NCBI GenBank assembly: GCA_014529385.2
Contig: CM043942.1
Location: 106,712,641-106,776,640, forward strand
Length of the DNA stretch: 64,000 nt
Reading direction: 5' to 3'
Source: Adiantum capillus-veneris
Lineage: Eukaryota; Streptophyta; Polypodiopsida; Polypodiales; Pteridaceae
The translations under genes were made by a program, and so were the position numbers. A model generated the notes under the pieces. That model searched no databases, had not been told where the DNA came from, and saw only the letters and a list, made by a program, of their open reading frames with translations. Numbering within the stretch: the stretch's first letter is position 1; each line of letters starts with the position of its first letter. Of this stretch, positions 46,519-59,225 are shown piece by piece.

Positions 46519-47549
46519 TCTCTTTCTTCAATGACACTTCAATTGGCATGAGTGACAACAACCAAAGCAATTCAAGCTCAACAACAAGCTCTTCTCATAG
46601 GCTTCCCAAATGGTCTTCAAAAGAGGCACGTGTTAGAAAGGAAATCTATTTGTGAGCAAATAGAGCAAGATTAGAATCATCAAGAGTTGTGCAGAAAGCA
46701 CCAAGATGCTCCCATGATAACTCCCCTCTTCTTGATTGTGGTGATTGCTTCTTTGAAAGGGTAAGGGGTCTTGCGACTCTCCCTCTTTCTTTGGTCTTGA
46801 AGAAGTGATCAAAAACTTATCTTATTTGGTGGGAGGAAGAAGAATTATACATTGAAGGACCAACCTTCTTCAAGGATTTAAGGTATGCAGAACACCTCCA
46901 ATAGCTTTGGCAAGGAGGTTGGGGATCATTACTACACTAGCTATAAACCTTATAAACTTGTTGATGCTAGTGGAATTGTTGCATTGATCACATGTGACCA
47001 ACTTCTTTCTTTGGTATGACTTGTAGGGCCAAAGAAAGAAGCTAACTCTTTCAATAAAAAATATGACCGAGTTAAGATGCAAGATGGCATGATATTTTTT
47101 TAATAAAAATAATTTAGGAAGGTCCATATTCCACCCCTTTCAATTCACTCAAAATCTTACTATTCACTCAAAATCTTACTATTCATGTGACGATTAGTAG
47201 GAAAATCCATTTCATGCAACGCAATGCTCTTCTCTTTGGCTCAGAAGTTTTGAGGGAAGTATTAACATCTCCAAAACCTATCATCTTACCCCTAATTAAT
47301 TACAAAACATCCTTTGATGTGTTTATCTTTATTCTTCTCTAGGACCATAGCATGAGTGCCAACGATGTCCTTGGCCCAATTATTCCTTCAGCAAAACAAC
47401 ACATACATCTTTATGTATGCACCAAGTTTAGGTTCCAAGGCACTTTGAGACGTATCTTTGGTCCATAGAGATTAGCAATCATAAATGCATCTGTAAACCC
47501 TTTCTTTCTGCCTATAGTAAGACACAATCTCTCTTGTGATGTCTACATC
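46519..47549 (+). other. Leader of gypsy G
   Basis: This is non-coding sequence with a tandem duplication of ATTCACTCAAAATCTTACT at 47141-47180. A stretch near 47430-47520 resembles the leader of F at 51790-51910 (AGTTTAGGTT, followed by a related block). No gene is seen. Confidence 0.6.
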
Positions 47550-48075
47550 ATTATTCTTCTCTAACTTAACTACCAAGATGGCATTTCCAAATTTCTTCGG
47601 GAAGGTAGGGGAAGTGTCTCCAACTTTCTAGACGATTTGGAGATGGACTTTTTGGTTTTCGGAAGAGATGATGAAGCGGTGAAGCTAAGGTCTTTTCCCT
47701 TGGTACTTAAGGAGGAAGCAAGGACATGGTTTCAAACTTTGGGTCCTGGTGGGAGGCGTTGAAGACAACCTTCTTACAGATTCCAACATGCTGACTCAGT
47801 AGAGGAGTTGTGGCAATGACTTTTGGCTTTTCATCAAAGTGACCCTCATGGCTATGCAGCATATGAGGAAGAATTTCTCAAACTTTGGGGACATTGGTCA
47901 GAGTCACTAAACCCCAGTGAGTGAGCCCCTAACTTCCTCCAAAAAAACCGATTCATCTTAGGGTTGTATCATCTAATTAGGGAAAAGGTAAATGGGAGGT
48001 TTCCTAACACATTTGAAAATTCTTTGGCCATTGATAGGGAGAAGAATAGAAAAATTCTTTACCAATATCGAGTCG
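47550..48075 (+). pseudogene. gypsy G gag, broken
   Basis: Readable pieces in shifting frames are FPNFFGKVGE, LEMDFLVFGRDDEAVKLRSF, PLVLKEEARTWFQTL, YAAYEEEFLKLWGHW and FLQKNRFILGLYHLIREKV. They line up with the gag of F (LEMAHLISGRDEEEVKLRAF, YEATFVNLWGRW). Several frameshifts and stops are present. After NTFENSLAIDREKNRKIL the similarity to gag ends and a short linker leads to integrase. Confidence 0.78.
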
Positions 48076-48084
48076 GTTGCGCTA

Positions 48085-49293
48085 GCCTTGGGAATCAATA
48101 TTAATCCAACTATAGATCTTGCCCCAACAAGTGCGTCTTTCACCTACACACTCAGTTCTCCTCTATCAAGTGATGAGTTGCAGAGATGGAATAATTTTTC
48201 CATTGATGACAGGTACCTACTCGAAAAGGGGAGAGTATGTGTACCGTCAAATGTGGACATTTGGTGCCAATTTTTTTATGAATGTCACAAAAGTCTAAGT
48301 GCAGGATACGTAGGTATTAAGAAAACTTATACCCTCGTACTACAACAATGTTACTGGCCAGGTTTATATGGTTATGTTCAAGACTGTGTCTTCCATTGCC
48401 ATAGATGTCAAGTTAATAAAGCAGAGTGCCTAAAAGTAGGAGGAGTCTTGCATACTTTGGAGATTCCCAATGCCAAATGGGAAAGTATATGGATTTCATT
48501 GTGGGTTTACCAACCACTATTCGAGGTCATGACTCAGTCTGGGTGGTCATAGACCAATGACTAAACTTTGCAAGTTTATTCTAACCAAATCAACAATAAA
48601 GACTCCAAAATTAGCTAGTTATTTGTGGATAATTTGTACTGGTTGTATGGGTTTCCAAGTAGCATTGTGAGTGATTGTGACCCCAATTTTCACAGTCACT
48701 TCTAGAGGGATGTGTTTAAACAATTGGGTACACAACTCAACCTAAGTACTATAGGTCACCCTGAATGCGGATGGTCAACCTGAAAGAGTCAATCAAGTGC
48801 TAGAGGATATGCTATAAGCATACGTTAGCAAGAAGCAATTAGAATGGAAAGATTATCTTCCTATTCTCAAGTTTACTTACAATAGTGCTCAGCATATTAT
48901 GACTGGATTTAGTCCTTTCATGCTCATATATGGTTTTCAACCTAGGTCACCACTTACGATTGGGTTGGCAACTCAAAAGCTCCAACAGGTCAAGGATTTC
49001 CTCCAAGACCATATGGAAATGTTGAGACTCGCTCGTGAAAATGTTCGACAAGCACATAATTGGTATAAGAAGTATGCTGATGAGAAACGTCGACAAGTTA
49101 CCTTCATAGAAGGGGAAGAGTTATTTTTGTGTGTGCCAGAGCATTCAAAAAGTCTGAATACTGGGTCAACACCTAAATTATCTCTGAGATATTGTGGGCC
49201 TTTCAAGCTACTCAAGCGAGTTGGTGATCAAGCCTACAAACTCTCATTACATGTACACTCTCATATTCATCCGATGTTTCATACAAGCTGTTG
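48085..49293 (+). pseudogene. gypsy G integrase, broken
   Basis: The zinc-binding part reads FYECHKSLSAGYVGIKKTYT then CHRCQVNKAECLK, with the usual GH changed to GY. A stop at 48550-48552 is followed by decayed core pieces in other frames (GHDSVWVVID, NADGQPERVNQVLEDML). The C-terminal frame 48899-49293 is good: MTGFSPFMLIYGFQPRSPLT, NWYKKYADEKRRQV, RYCGPFKLLKRVGDQAYKLS, HIHPMFHTSC. Integration function is lost. Confidence 0.85.
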
Positions 49294-49974
49294 AGTGGCA
49301 TAAAATGGTAACCATCTTTTTGCAACATTTGTCAGCCTACTCAACGTCCTCTTCCTCATATGTGTATATATTTTTCTATGCTATTAAGTTATCTAGAGTA
49401 AATTCCCCCTCTTCGTTTAACCTTTGTGGCGACACATACATTATACTCTTCCCAAAAATGTCACCTTAGTCATATATTTATATTACGACCCTTTTCTTTT
49501 TTGCTTTGTAAATAGAATAAGCATACAATAACCAACTATATACCCCCAAACTTTCTTACCTCTTGTGAATTAGTAGTAGAAAAATAATATATCCATCTTC
49601 CACCCCTTATAGATAAATTCCCATGGAAATCAACTCTCCACTTGTCTTTACCAAAGATTATGGTCCCTCTCTACAAGTCTTCTATGCCCCCTACATAGGT
49701 GGCCCAATATCTCTTAAGAATATACATATAGTTTCTCTCCTTTCAAAAAGACTCCAATTGTATATTCTTTTCACAAGCAAATAATATTGGGCCCTCCTCT
49801 ATTTGTTTAAGCATCATAGCCTTTTGAAAAAGCATGATTCCCCTTGGATGCATACAAGCAAAGGGCCCATACAAGAAGACTTTGAAGCAAAAGGTTTCCT
49901 AGCCTAGTGTGGACCTTCCAAACCGAATTCCTTGGTGCATGGGCGTGAAGAATAGTCCAAATTCATATCAAACA
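49294..49974. other. Unassigned sequence between G and F
   Basis: AT-rich, no gene recognised. It may include the 3' untranslated region of G. Confidence 0.5.
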
Positions 49975-51374
49975 TGTTGAGAAGGTCAATTTTGCCTTTT
50001 GAAGCATGTCATTCCGAGCTACAGGTAAAAAGTTATGGTCAAAATAGTGTAAATCTGTCAGATTCGCAGCAAAAGGAAACTGTAAATCAAGTAAATCAAG
50101 AGAGTGAGATCTTATTTTTCCCCTACTCATCTTCTAGAAGAGCAATGAGTGTTCAAGGTCACTTGCATGTGATGGGACCAACCTAAAGATGCTTTCTAAA
50201 TGCCAAGACAGACAAGTTGAGATACCCCGCAGGAGCCATCCGTAGGGCCTCATGGTGGGGCCCACCTACATTATGCACCCCTATGGAGCCTTCACGGTCT
50301 AAAATGATATTTTTGGTGAATAAATAGTCCCTTTTATGTCCAATATTCAATGAGTGGTCAAAGGACACTTAATTAGGTCTAATCACTTACTCTAATTAAG
50401 TGTAGCATAATCCCACTCCTACACAACTATAAATAGCCCCCCTTGGAGAGACTCAAGGACACACACACCTATATTTTCAACTTCATGTTGTTTCTTGATC
50501 AATAGTAGAGAAAACCCCAACCCTCCCTCTTTCACATCCTCCCTTCTAACCCTCCTCTTTGGAGGAAGTGCAACTCTATTCTCCACTCTCTCCATTCTAC
50601 AATCTCTTACTCCATCAACCCAATAAATCATTTGTAGCACCTCAATAACTTGTAAATACATCATGATCTCTCTCATGGTTATGTTAATGATCATGAAATC
50701 ATCTTCAAAAACTTTCAAGTGTCGCAATTTGTGATGGTTAGCCAGCGTCTGTCCTCCCCTTAAAAGGTGTGCGAGAACTCAAGTAAGTGTTCTATTCTCA
50801 ATTTACCATTGGTTTGTTTCTCCACACTTATTCAATTTTTTCTAAAGAAATTTCTCACTCCAACTCTCTTTTGCTTCATTACATATGCATGTGGCTACCT
50901 CTCATGGTGATTTTATTTGTGTCACGGCATTGCATAGATGGAGATGAGCTCTCTATGCAAAGTGTGTTAGTTTGATGTAAGTGATTCTCTTGTGTGTTTG
51001 AGAGGCAAGTCTTGCGCGCATTATTTTTTTGATGAGTGCTTGAGAGAGGAAGAGTTTGGATGTATTATGGGTATTCTTATGGGGAGAAGGTGAATGCTAT
51101 TCCACAAATTGCATATTTCATTTTGATGCACGGCATTGGGTTGCATAATCGTTGATGGTGTTCAAGTGTCCAAAGTGTATATAGAGTAAGGGGGTTTTCA
51201 AAGTGTGTTGCTTGGGTGGGTGAGTGCAAGTGTTATTTTTTTTGATTGGTTTCCTTCTCCACTCCCAAAAGAAGGTGGTGCCCCAAGTAGTGTGCGTACC
51301 TCTTTACGAACATTTTGTGAGGGTAGGCCCATTGGTTTGGGTTTAGAGGCCCCATTTCAAAAAGCTCGCCCTCA
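49975..51374 (+). repeat. Probable 5' LTR of gypsy F
   Basis: It starts TGTTGAGAAGGTC and ends GCCCTCA, five bases before the primer site. A good TATA box CTATAAATAG lies at 50427-50436. The partner LTR is absent, so the start is inferred from the TG end and a plausible 1.4 kb length. No gene lies within. Confidence 0.65.
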
Positions 51375-51379
51375 TAAAG

Positions 51380-51397
51380 TGGTGCCCCCACTGAGGA
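51380..51397 (+). promoter_or_regulatory. Primer-binding site of gypsy F
   Basis: TGGTGCCCCCACTGAGGA is nearly identical to the sites in B and G. Confidence 0.8.
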
Positions 51398-52024
51398 ACA
51401 TATTTCCAAGTTACCTTCAAATTCTTTAGTGATGAACAATGGAGTTCCCATCTATCCATTTCATTTTGCACAACACATTAGAGTAAATGTTCACATAGAT
51501 AGAAAAGTCTTTTTCCAGCAACGCATTGTTTTTATGTTTGGTGCAGAAAGACTTAGATAAATACTGGCATCACCCAATCCAATTATACTTCCAATCATCA
51601 ATTATGAAACTTCTTTTGATGTTCATGTTTTCATTTTGTTTTAAAGGCAGGAACAAGGAGTGGTGAAGGGGTGCTCAAGGGCCATATGAAGGAACGAGGT
51701 CTTCAAACCAACAACGAGGAGTAGCACATGAATCACGATCAAAATAATGAACCTTTTAGGCCTATTGCTCGGCAATCCATTCATATCATCATTGCAACTA
51801 AGTTTAGGTTTCAGTCTATCATAAGGAGGATATTTGGATCCACTCGCCTCAATGAAATCAATGCTTCAATTAATCCATTTATTCTACCTATGATAAAGTA
51901 CGAATTAACAATGGATGTGTACATCTTCATTTTAATGTAATCAGATTTATAGTGTCAATAATCTTGTGCGTCCTGTAAGAGAAAAGTTTCTTTAAAAAAA
52001 GATATTTAAAAAAGTCTAAACAAA
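51398..52024 (+). other. Leader of gypsy F
   Basis: Non-coding. 51500-51650 matches the leader of B (TTTTTCCAGCAACGCATTG against TTTTTCCAGCAGCGCATAG). The short frame 51728-51940 has no motif. Confidence 0.65.
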
Positions 52025-52636
52025 ATGTCAAGTTCTTTTCCCACGTTCTATGCAAGAAGTGGGGAAGATGCGCAAGAGTTTCTTGACAACTTGGAGATGG
52101 CACATCTCATATCCGGGAGAGATGAAGAGGAAGTAAAGCTACGAGCCTTCCCGTTGGTTCTAAAAGCAGAAGCTAAAGCATGGTATGAGACCTTGCAACC
52201 CCAAATCAAGTCCAATTGGGAGAGACTGCGAGCAAGCTTCCTCTCCAAGTTCGGGCAAGGTGATACTTCTGAAGGACTATGGAAATGTCTTATTGGGCAT
52301 AAGCAGGTATCACTTGAAGACTATCCCTCTTATGAAGCAACCTTTGTCAATCTATGGGGTAGGTGGGAGGCTACATTAGAAAATCATGGTGGTGCACCTA
52401 ACTTTCTAAAAAAAGAGAGATTCATGGTTGGCTTGTATCCACTTTTAAAGGCTAAAGTAGAGCTAAAATTCCCATCCACCTTCGAAGAAGCACGTGAGGT
52501 AGCCATCATCAAGTTTAGAAAACTACACTTCCAAGCACATAGAGCAAGGGGTTTGAATGAAGTGAGTGAGAGGGAGTCTTCACAAACCATGGAATCACCA
52601 ATTAGGGCCCCTCTTGCACAATCTTCACAAATATGA
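52025..52636 (+). pseudogene. gypsy F gag, ending at an in-frame TGA
   Basis: The ATG at 52025 (MSSSFPTFYARSGEDAQEFL) opens a 203-residue capsid-type gag frame: LRAFPLVLKAEAKAWYETLQ, NWERLRASFLSKFG, YPSYEATFVNLWGRWE, KERFMVGLYPLLKAKVELKF. It stops at TGA 52634-52636. The pol frame continues in the same phase directly after it (DNSQQEVLQRLTQQLENL), so gag and pol form one frame split by this single stop. Whether the TGA is a mutation or a programmed readthrough site cannot be told from one copy. Confidence 0.85.
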
Positions 52637-54880
52637 GATAACTCTCAACAAGAGGTTTTACAAAGGCTAACTCAACAGCTTGAGAACCTCACTCTGAATC
52701 TAGTACAAGGCCTACCTCAACAACGACAACCAAGAGAAGGGAATCGCAATCAACGAAGACAAGCTCAAGAGTTGCGATGTTGGAATTGCAATGAAATGGG
52801 CCATGGCATGTACAATTGTCCACATCCAAGGCGACTTCCGGGAGACATATATCCCCCTAGACCGCCTCCTCTCACTGTGCAACAAGAACAAGCTCAAGGC
52901 CCACAAATCCTTCGACGACCACCACCACCAGCAAATATACCTCCCGTCCCACATGAGGAGGAAGAAAGAGGAGTCAACATCATCAAGCTAGAAGAGGTAA
53001 TAGATGAGCATACTCTAAACTTTGATGTTATGCCGGCAGAAAAACGCACAAGAGCACATGATAAGGATGAAGACATGAGAAGTGAAGGGACAAATTCAGC
53101 CAGAAGGGACAAGAAGAAGAAGTCAAAGATGGAAGAAGCTGAAAGTAGCAGGAAGAAAAGATCAAGGCGAAGGGAAATTGGTATCAACGACTTCCCATTG
53201 GGAAAGGAGCTAGAGCCCTACAACATCTTGGAGGATTTACAAACCCAAAAGCCAAACATTTCATGGCCTCAACTTCTACACCTATCAGCCAAAGTAAGAA
53301 GGCAATGGCCAAAGTTGGTAAGTACAAGAATTCCAAAAAAGAAAGCAAATCTTTCCATTAAGGTTGTGGCCTCAAAGCTACAAAAAGATGTGGAACCCAT
53401 TGTGGATGCTTACATAAGGGGTAAAAAGGTGTCTAATGTATATGTTGATGGTGGAGCTCAAATGTGTGTGATCACGGAAAAATCAATGAACAAGTTAGGG
53501 CTTGAAATTACAAAGTCCTCTAATTGTCAAGCTAGGCTAGCCAACAACTCAAGTGTGAAGTGTTTGGGGATCATTGAAAATGTAAAAGTCTCTGTATGTA
53601 ACATAGATGCACGAGTGGATATGTATGTCATGCCAGCTAAGGGGGAGGGCTATCCCATCATCCTAGGGAGGCCTTGGCTCATTGCTGTGAATGCAGATCA
53701 AAAATGGGGAAGTGGTCGTTTGATTCTTAAGAAGGGTCAACCGGTGGTGTATGATTGGCGAGAAGGAAAGCAACTAGATATCAACTATGAAACCACGACA
53801 GATGAAGAGAGCGAGGAGGAGAGTCCCTACTCAAGTGATGAGGAAGCATCAACCAGTGAAGAGGAGTCTTCTTTGGAGGTAATGGGAATTGTATTCAACG
53901 CCAACACTCAAGATGTTCCAGTAGAAGAAAAGCCAACAGACAATCACACACGAGGGGATGAAAGATGCCACCACCTTGAAGAAGGATTTGAGAAGATGCT
54001 TGCAAAAGATCTTACTTGTGAGGAGAAGAGGTCCTACATCAATATGTTAAGGAGGTATCCCAATTTGTTTATCACTGACTACTCACAAATAAGAGGTGTA
54101 GATGTAATAGAGCATCGAATTGAATTGAAACCAGGGACCAAACCCGTGGCTCAAAAGTTAAGGCGACTAGGATCTGTGCAACAAAAGGCTCTCCTACAGG
54201 AAGTGAATCGACTCTTGAAAGCTGGCTTCATCTATCCAGTATCCAACTCCGAATGGGTATCACCTATTGTAGTCACTCCCAAGAAGAATGGTAAGTGGAG
54301 GGTCTGTGTGGATTACAAACCCCTCAACGCTGCGACAAAGAGGGACCACTTCCCTCTCCCTTTCCAAGATGAAATTTTGAATGAAGTAGCAGGTCACGAA
54401 TGCTACACTGTGTGTGATGGGTATTCAGGATATTTTCAAATTAGAATAGCAGAAGAGGACCAACCAAAAACCACCTTCATCACACCTTGGGGATGTTTTG
54501 CATTCAGAGTAATGCCTTTTGGGCTCACCAATGCTCCTAGCACCTTCATGAGATTCACAATATTTGTATTTCAGCCATTCTTTGGAAAATCTATAAGAGT
54601 CTTTATGGATGATTTCTGTATTTATAGTTGTAGATCACTTCATTGCCAAAAGGTAAGAGGGGCTTAAGAGGCTCCATCAATTTGGGGGACAACTCAACCC
54701 AGAGAAGTGTCATATCGGTGAATCTCAGGTGGTTTTGCTAGGCCATGTGGTTTCTTCACAAGGAATTCAAGTGGATCCCTCTAAAGTAGAGGCCCTTTTG
54801 TCATTATCTCCACCAACAACCACAAAGGAGCTAATGACCTTCAACCACAAAGGAGCTAATGCCCACCAGTTGTTATTTGT
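52637..54880 (+). pseudogene. gypsy F pol: zinc knuckle, protease, RT (truncated)
   Basis: The frame opens after the TGA at 52636 with a zinc knuckle near 52774-52816 (CWNCNEMGHGMYNC). A Pro-rich stretch and a very basic region (RRDKKKKSKMEEAESSRKKR) follow. The protease is VYVDGGAQMCVITEKSMNK (near 53440-53490) with YPIILGRPWL (53653). After an acidic linker, RT gives WVSPIVVTPKKNGKWRVCVD, DGYSGYFQIRIA, VMPFGLTNAPSTF and the catalytic box RVFMDDFCIYS (near 54597-54630). A frameshift at about 54645 gives a stop at 54664; the next frame continues GQLNPEKCHIGESQVVLLGH and QGIQVDPSKVEALLSL. A small tandem copy of AACCACAAAGGAGCTAATG ends the homology at about 54860. Confidence 0.92.
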
Positions 54881-54885
54881 TTAGC

Positions 54886-55232
<347 letters not shown>

Positions 55233-55233
<1 letters not shown>

Positions 55234-56863
55234 GTGTGTCTACATTGTGTCATAGCGTGCCTTTTGTCATATTGCACGATAGTCATAAGGTACCTTACCA
55301 CACAATGTGAGTGTGAATGTAAGTTGTTCTATGGAACAATGCTTACCACGGGGGCATTACCTTGGTTACATGGGGAGTATGCTATCCTTGTCCTAAGTAT
55401 TGACTTACTATTTGGGTACCATGTCAGTAATGCGGAGATATTAGTATCCTTATGGTGAGTCAACTTCCCCTTCCCTTGCCAAAAAAATATATGGGCATCC
55501 GTCGGTAACGCGACCATATAATACTTGTATGCAAACCATTAGTGCTCTTTAGATTTGGACAACACTCAGTCAGTAATGTGGCTAATGAGTGTCATTTGTT
55601 AGAAGCATTTGTTTTTGCATAAATGTGGCGTTCGCCATATATTTGTATGTGCATGTGTAGTTCATTTTTTTAAAGTATTAAGTATATGAACTACTTGGTC
55701 GTCGGTAACATGGCCGTGAAGAGTATTTCATATACAGATGTCTGAACTGTCTATAATTTTTGTTTTCAAGTGTTCTTGTGAAAATATATACTATCTAATC
55801 ATATTCAAAAGAAAGTTTTATTCATCATCTCTATTTTAAATGCTACATTTACAGAAGTCATAAAAATTATATAATATCACTTTTTATACAACCTTAACAG
55901 TCTCTACACTAATGAATAACATCCTTGCAAAACCAAATGCTATAGTTTCACTAAAATTCATTCTATGCTATCTCTCTATGTCTACAAATAGCTAATATAC
56001 TTTCAATTTAAAAAGGTATATGCATACATTTTGCATGTAAGAGGTTCTATTTATTCCTTTTAAATGTAAGATGTTCTATTCAATTTATGAGTCGTTTGTT
56101 AAAACCGCACCAAATTTTCAATGTTTTTAAACAAAATTATACACTATTAATATTTTAAAATGATCTAAAATGAGATTGGCAATATGTAAATTACAATGCA
56201 CATGTCTTTTATTGTAACATTGTTTTTTGAAGTAGTAAGGTGAAAAATATGAACTCACGTCTTACAGTATATCACAATATTTTACAAATGTTTTGGGTTT
56301 TTAACCTGTATTATTCAATATGGATGGTTTTCTTAGAAGTTACTTGTTTTTAATGCATTTTTCACAATTAAACATAGCATTTTAAAATGAAAATGGTTAT
56401 CAACCTGAATGAATATAATCTTGCATAATTTTTGAAAGTCTTTAAGTCACGGTTATAGTGTGTATGAACTAGTGTGAGAGTGCAACTTGCAAAATTTAAA
56501 CTCACATTATATGGTTTATCGCAATATGCTGCAATGTTTTGGGTTTTTAACCAGTATTGTTCGATCTAGATGGTTTTCTTAAGACTTACTTGTTTTTAAT
56601 GCATTTACACAATTAAACATAGAATTTTAAACTGAAAATGGTTATCAATCTGTATTAATATAATCGTGCACAATTTTTTGAAGCCTTCAAGTCAACTGTT
56701 ATGGTTTGTCTAAACTAATGTGAGATGTTGGTGCACCCATAAAACTGCATTTTATCGTCCAATGCAAAAATGACGCCAGAGCAAAAGAAAATTATTATGC
56801 ATGCCAATTTGAAAAGAATGTATTCTGGCAATATCTTCATGTGCAGATGGTTGCATACAATAG
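55233..56863. other. AT-rich unassigned sequence
   Basis: No coding similarity. Two related blocks, near 56225-56450 and 56480-56700, share TTTTGGGTTTTTAACC, ACTTGTTTTTAATGCATTT and ACAATTAAACATAG, i.e. a diverged tandem duplication with a period of about 240 bp. Confidence 0.65.
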
Positions 56864-58138
56864 ATTAATGAAAGCTACATCTTCCTTAAAGATCTCACTA
56901 GTGCTATCTGGGAGGACACAAAGTGCAGGTTGCGAGGCAAAGGCCAATATGAGTTTTTGCTGATTCCTATAGGGATAAGAGAATTTGACCCCCACCACAC
57001 GATTAGGAAATTGCTTGGCAATATGAAAGTGTGTTGCAGATATTTAAAAGAAGATCTTCCTCCCACTTGAGATATGGCAAAAAATAGAGCTGGGGGATAT
57101 ACAATGGGAGGAGTAGAAGGTAAAGATGAAGAGGGTGAAGCTCAAGATCAAGCCTCCTTACCCAAGCCATTGAAGATGGTCCAAGATGCACAAGTGACCG
57201 TAGTTAGTGGATCTGATGCTAGCGACATCGGCACAATCATGCGCACAACATTGAATGTTAAGTGCACTCATCTGATCAGCATTTTCCACAAAGCCGTGGT
57301 AGAAGCTGCAAGGATTGGAGCAGGCTCTTTTGGTGTATGCACATTATACACCATTAAAAGCATTTATTTCTTTTCAAAGCACGCAAAATTTGATAGCTTC
57401 CATAGGGAGCAAGGAATGCAAATACTTCATCCCTCCATTGTAAAATTCTTTGGCGTTACCACCGAGGCCCCTGGATCACAATAGTCCCATACTACAATTG
57501 GGGCACCTTGGGAGACATGATGTACCGCATGCCATTTTCCCAAGGAGCATTCAAAAGCTGCATGCACAGGCTACAATATGGATGGAGGACTTTGCCACCA
57601 GTAAATCTGCACGTACCAAATATGGAGGCTACACGGCTCAAAGTAGTGATTGAGCACATGCCAAAAATCTTAAATGCTCTTATTGATGGTGTTGTGGTTG
57701 GTCACTCAACTTGTATAGTGCACAACAACTTACATCCTTTCAACATAATGCTACATTACTCAAGCAAATAAACCCCGCATTGGGATCATTGATTGGGTGA
57801 TGATGCTTAGAATGCCAGCCAAGCGCGTATCAAATAATTTTTTGCACCCTGCAACTCAATCAGATTTTGCAATTTGGGAGGAAAAAGGAAGCAGGAGAAT
57901 GAGAGCTTGCAAAGCGGACTTGGATTGCTCCAAAAATATATGATCCATAGTGCACATATGCATACTCAAAAGTAAGCAACATTTATGCATTAGGTTTCTA
58001 TTTGACATGTTAATAGACTTTTGGAGTGCAGCTACTAGGAAAGTCTATTTCCCAGTCTATCAAGATGCCATGATGGCTATTCAAATAAAATTGGACAGTT
58101 GGATGAAGATAAGAGAGCGCAAAGCTTGGTATCTTTGA
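56864..58138 (+). pseudogene. Protein-kinase-like pseudogene
   Basis: One frame runs 56864-57484, broken once by TGA at 57068. It gives an N-terminal extension (YIFLKDLTSAIWEDTKCRLR) and then a glycine-loop-like RIGAGSFGVCTLYTIKS with the expected Lys, and LHPSIVKFFGVT. A one-base loss near 57470 shifts to APWITIVPYYNWGTLGDMM (hinge region) and IVHNNLHPFNIML at 57718, the HRDLxxxN catalytic loop with HNN for HRD. A further shift gives RIGIIDWVMMLRMP (DFG position reads DWV), then TWIAPKIYDP (APE position reads APK) and SNIYALGFLFDMLIDFW (subdomain IX). The kinase order is complete, but catalytic residues are lost and at least five lesions are present. It may be a decayed host gene or a fragment carried by a mobile element. 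Confidence 0.78.
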
Positions 58139-59225
58139 GGGTGTTGAATCGAGAGAACAACTGCTAAGTTGCATTATACGTTAAACGTATTATATGTGTT
58201 TAATGCCCATAAAATACATTAGGGGGTATAAAACGGTTGTATTATACGGTGACACATCACTGAATTCGGCTCTTTGTATTGTTTCTCTATACTTCAATTG
58301 AAGAAATCTTTGATGAAAGAAACCTTTGATCAAAGTTTTTTTTCAATCGAAGTGCTCATTATATATATGTGCAACCACCGGAGCTCTCTCAAGAACATTT
58401 GACACTAGTGTTTACTTGCACTAGAGATAATTGGTTGTTTCACTTAGATTAAGGTTTAAGAATTAAGAATTTCTCTGAGTCTTTGTGTTAGAATGATATA
58501 CTCACACATGGTAGAATGTTGACGAAGTTTCTAATTGAGGCTTTTTGATTGTACTTGATGCTTATCTTGTATGGCTAGAAATGCTTCAACTACGATAGTG
58601 TTATCACCTTGTTGTGTTAGAGCAGTTGCTCACACTTTCGGGTATATTTCCAATTAAATCTTTTTGGCCATCCTTGATGTTTATCTTGTACCACTAGAAG
58701 TGCTTCTATTACAATGATGTTATCACCTTGTTGTGTTAGAGTAGTTGCTCACACTTCCAAAAAGATATGCAATGATCAATACAAATTGTTTTTACCAATG
58801 TGATTTGTAAACATCATGATAATGTAGCTACAATCCAAAATTGATTGTTGGTTAACCAATGACCATTGTGTTGAGTTAGAGTATTATGCTCACATTTAGA
58901 GATGATTTGATGTGACAAAATATTGTTTAGGGTAAAATTCTTATCATTTGCAGGTGTAAAGTATTCAAAATTTATTTCAAATACCTAAACAATGAATTAT
59001 ATTCTCTTTTTGGATATGTGCACATAATGTAAATTTGTTGTTGGATACAATTGACTATGTACTTTCAATTTTTTGGCATAATCAATTAATAAATTATATA
59101 GTTCATGCGTGATTAATAAAAAGGATCAATTTATGAATTACAATTGTCAATTTTTTACGGATCTCTTTTGTGCATCATGGTTCGTGGTCATGAGTGGACG
59201 TACGTGCATGAAATAGTGCCACGAC
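58139..59225. other. Unassigned sequence with a 119-bp tandem duplication
   Basis: 58542-58660 and 58661-58779 are related copies (TTATCACCTTGTTGTGTTAG and GTTGCTCACACTT occur in each at a 119-bp spacing), and a weaker third copy follows to about 58910. No gene is visible. Confidence 0.75.

Larger units (their letters stand above)
45575..49293 (+). mobile_element. Ty3/gypsy element G, internally deleted (gag joined to integrase)
   Basis: A 5' LTR (45575-46495) and primer site (46501) are followed by a leader, a broken gag, and then integrase without protease, RT or RNase H. The gag is similar to that of F, and the integrase C-terminus is of the chromovirus-like YCGPFKLLKRVGDQAYKLSL type. No 3' LTR is found before element F begins at 49975. 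Confidence 0.8.
49975..54880 (+). mobile_element. Ty3/gypsy retrotransposon F, 3'-truncated
   Basis: The order is LTR, primer site, leader, gag, zinc knuckle, protease (DGGA) and RT (FMDD), then a break at a (CA)n array just after the RT. Leader, protease and RT are homologous to element B. RNase H, integrase and the 3' LTR are missing. Confidence 0.88.
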
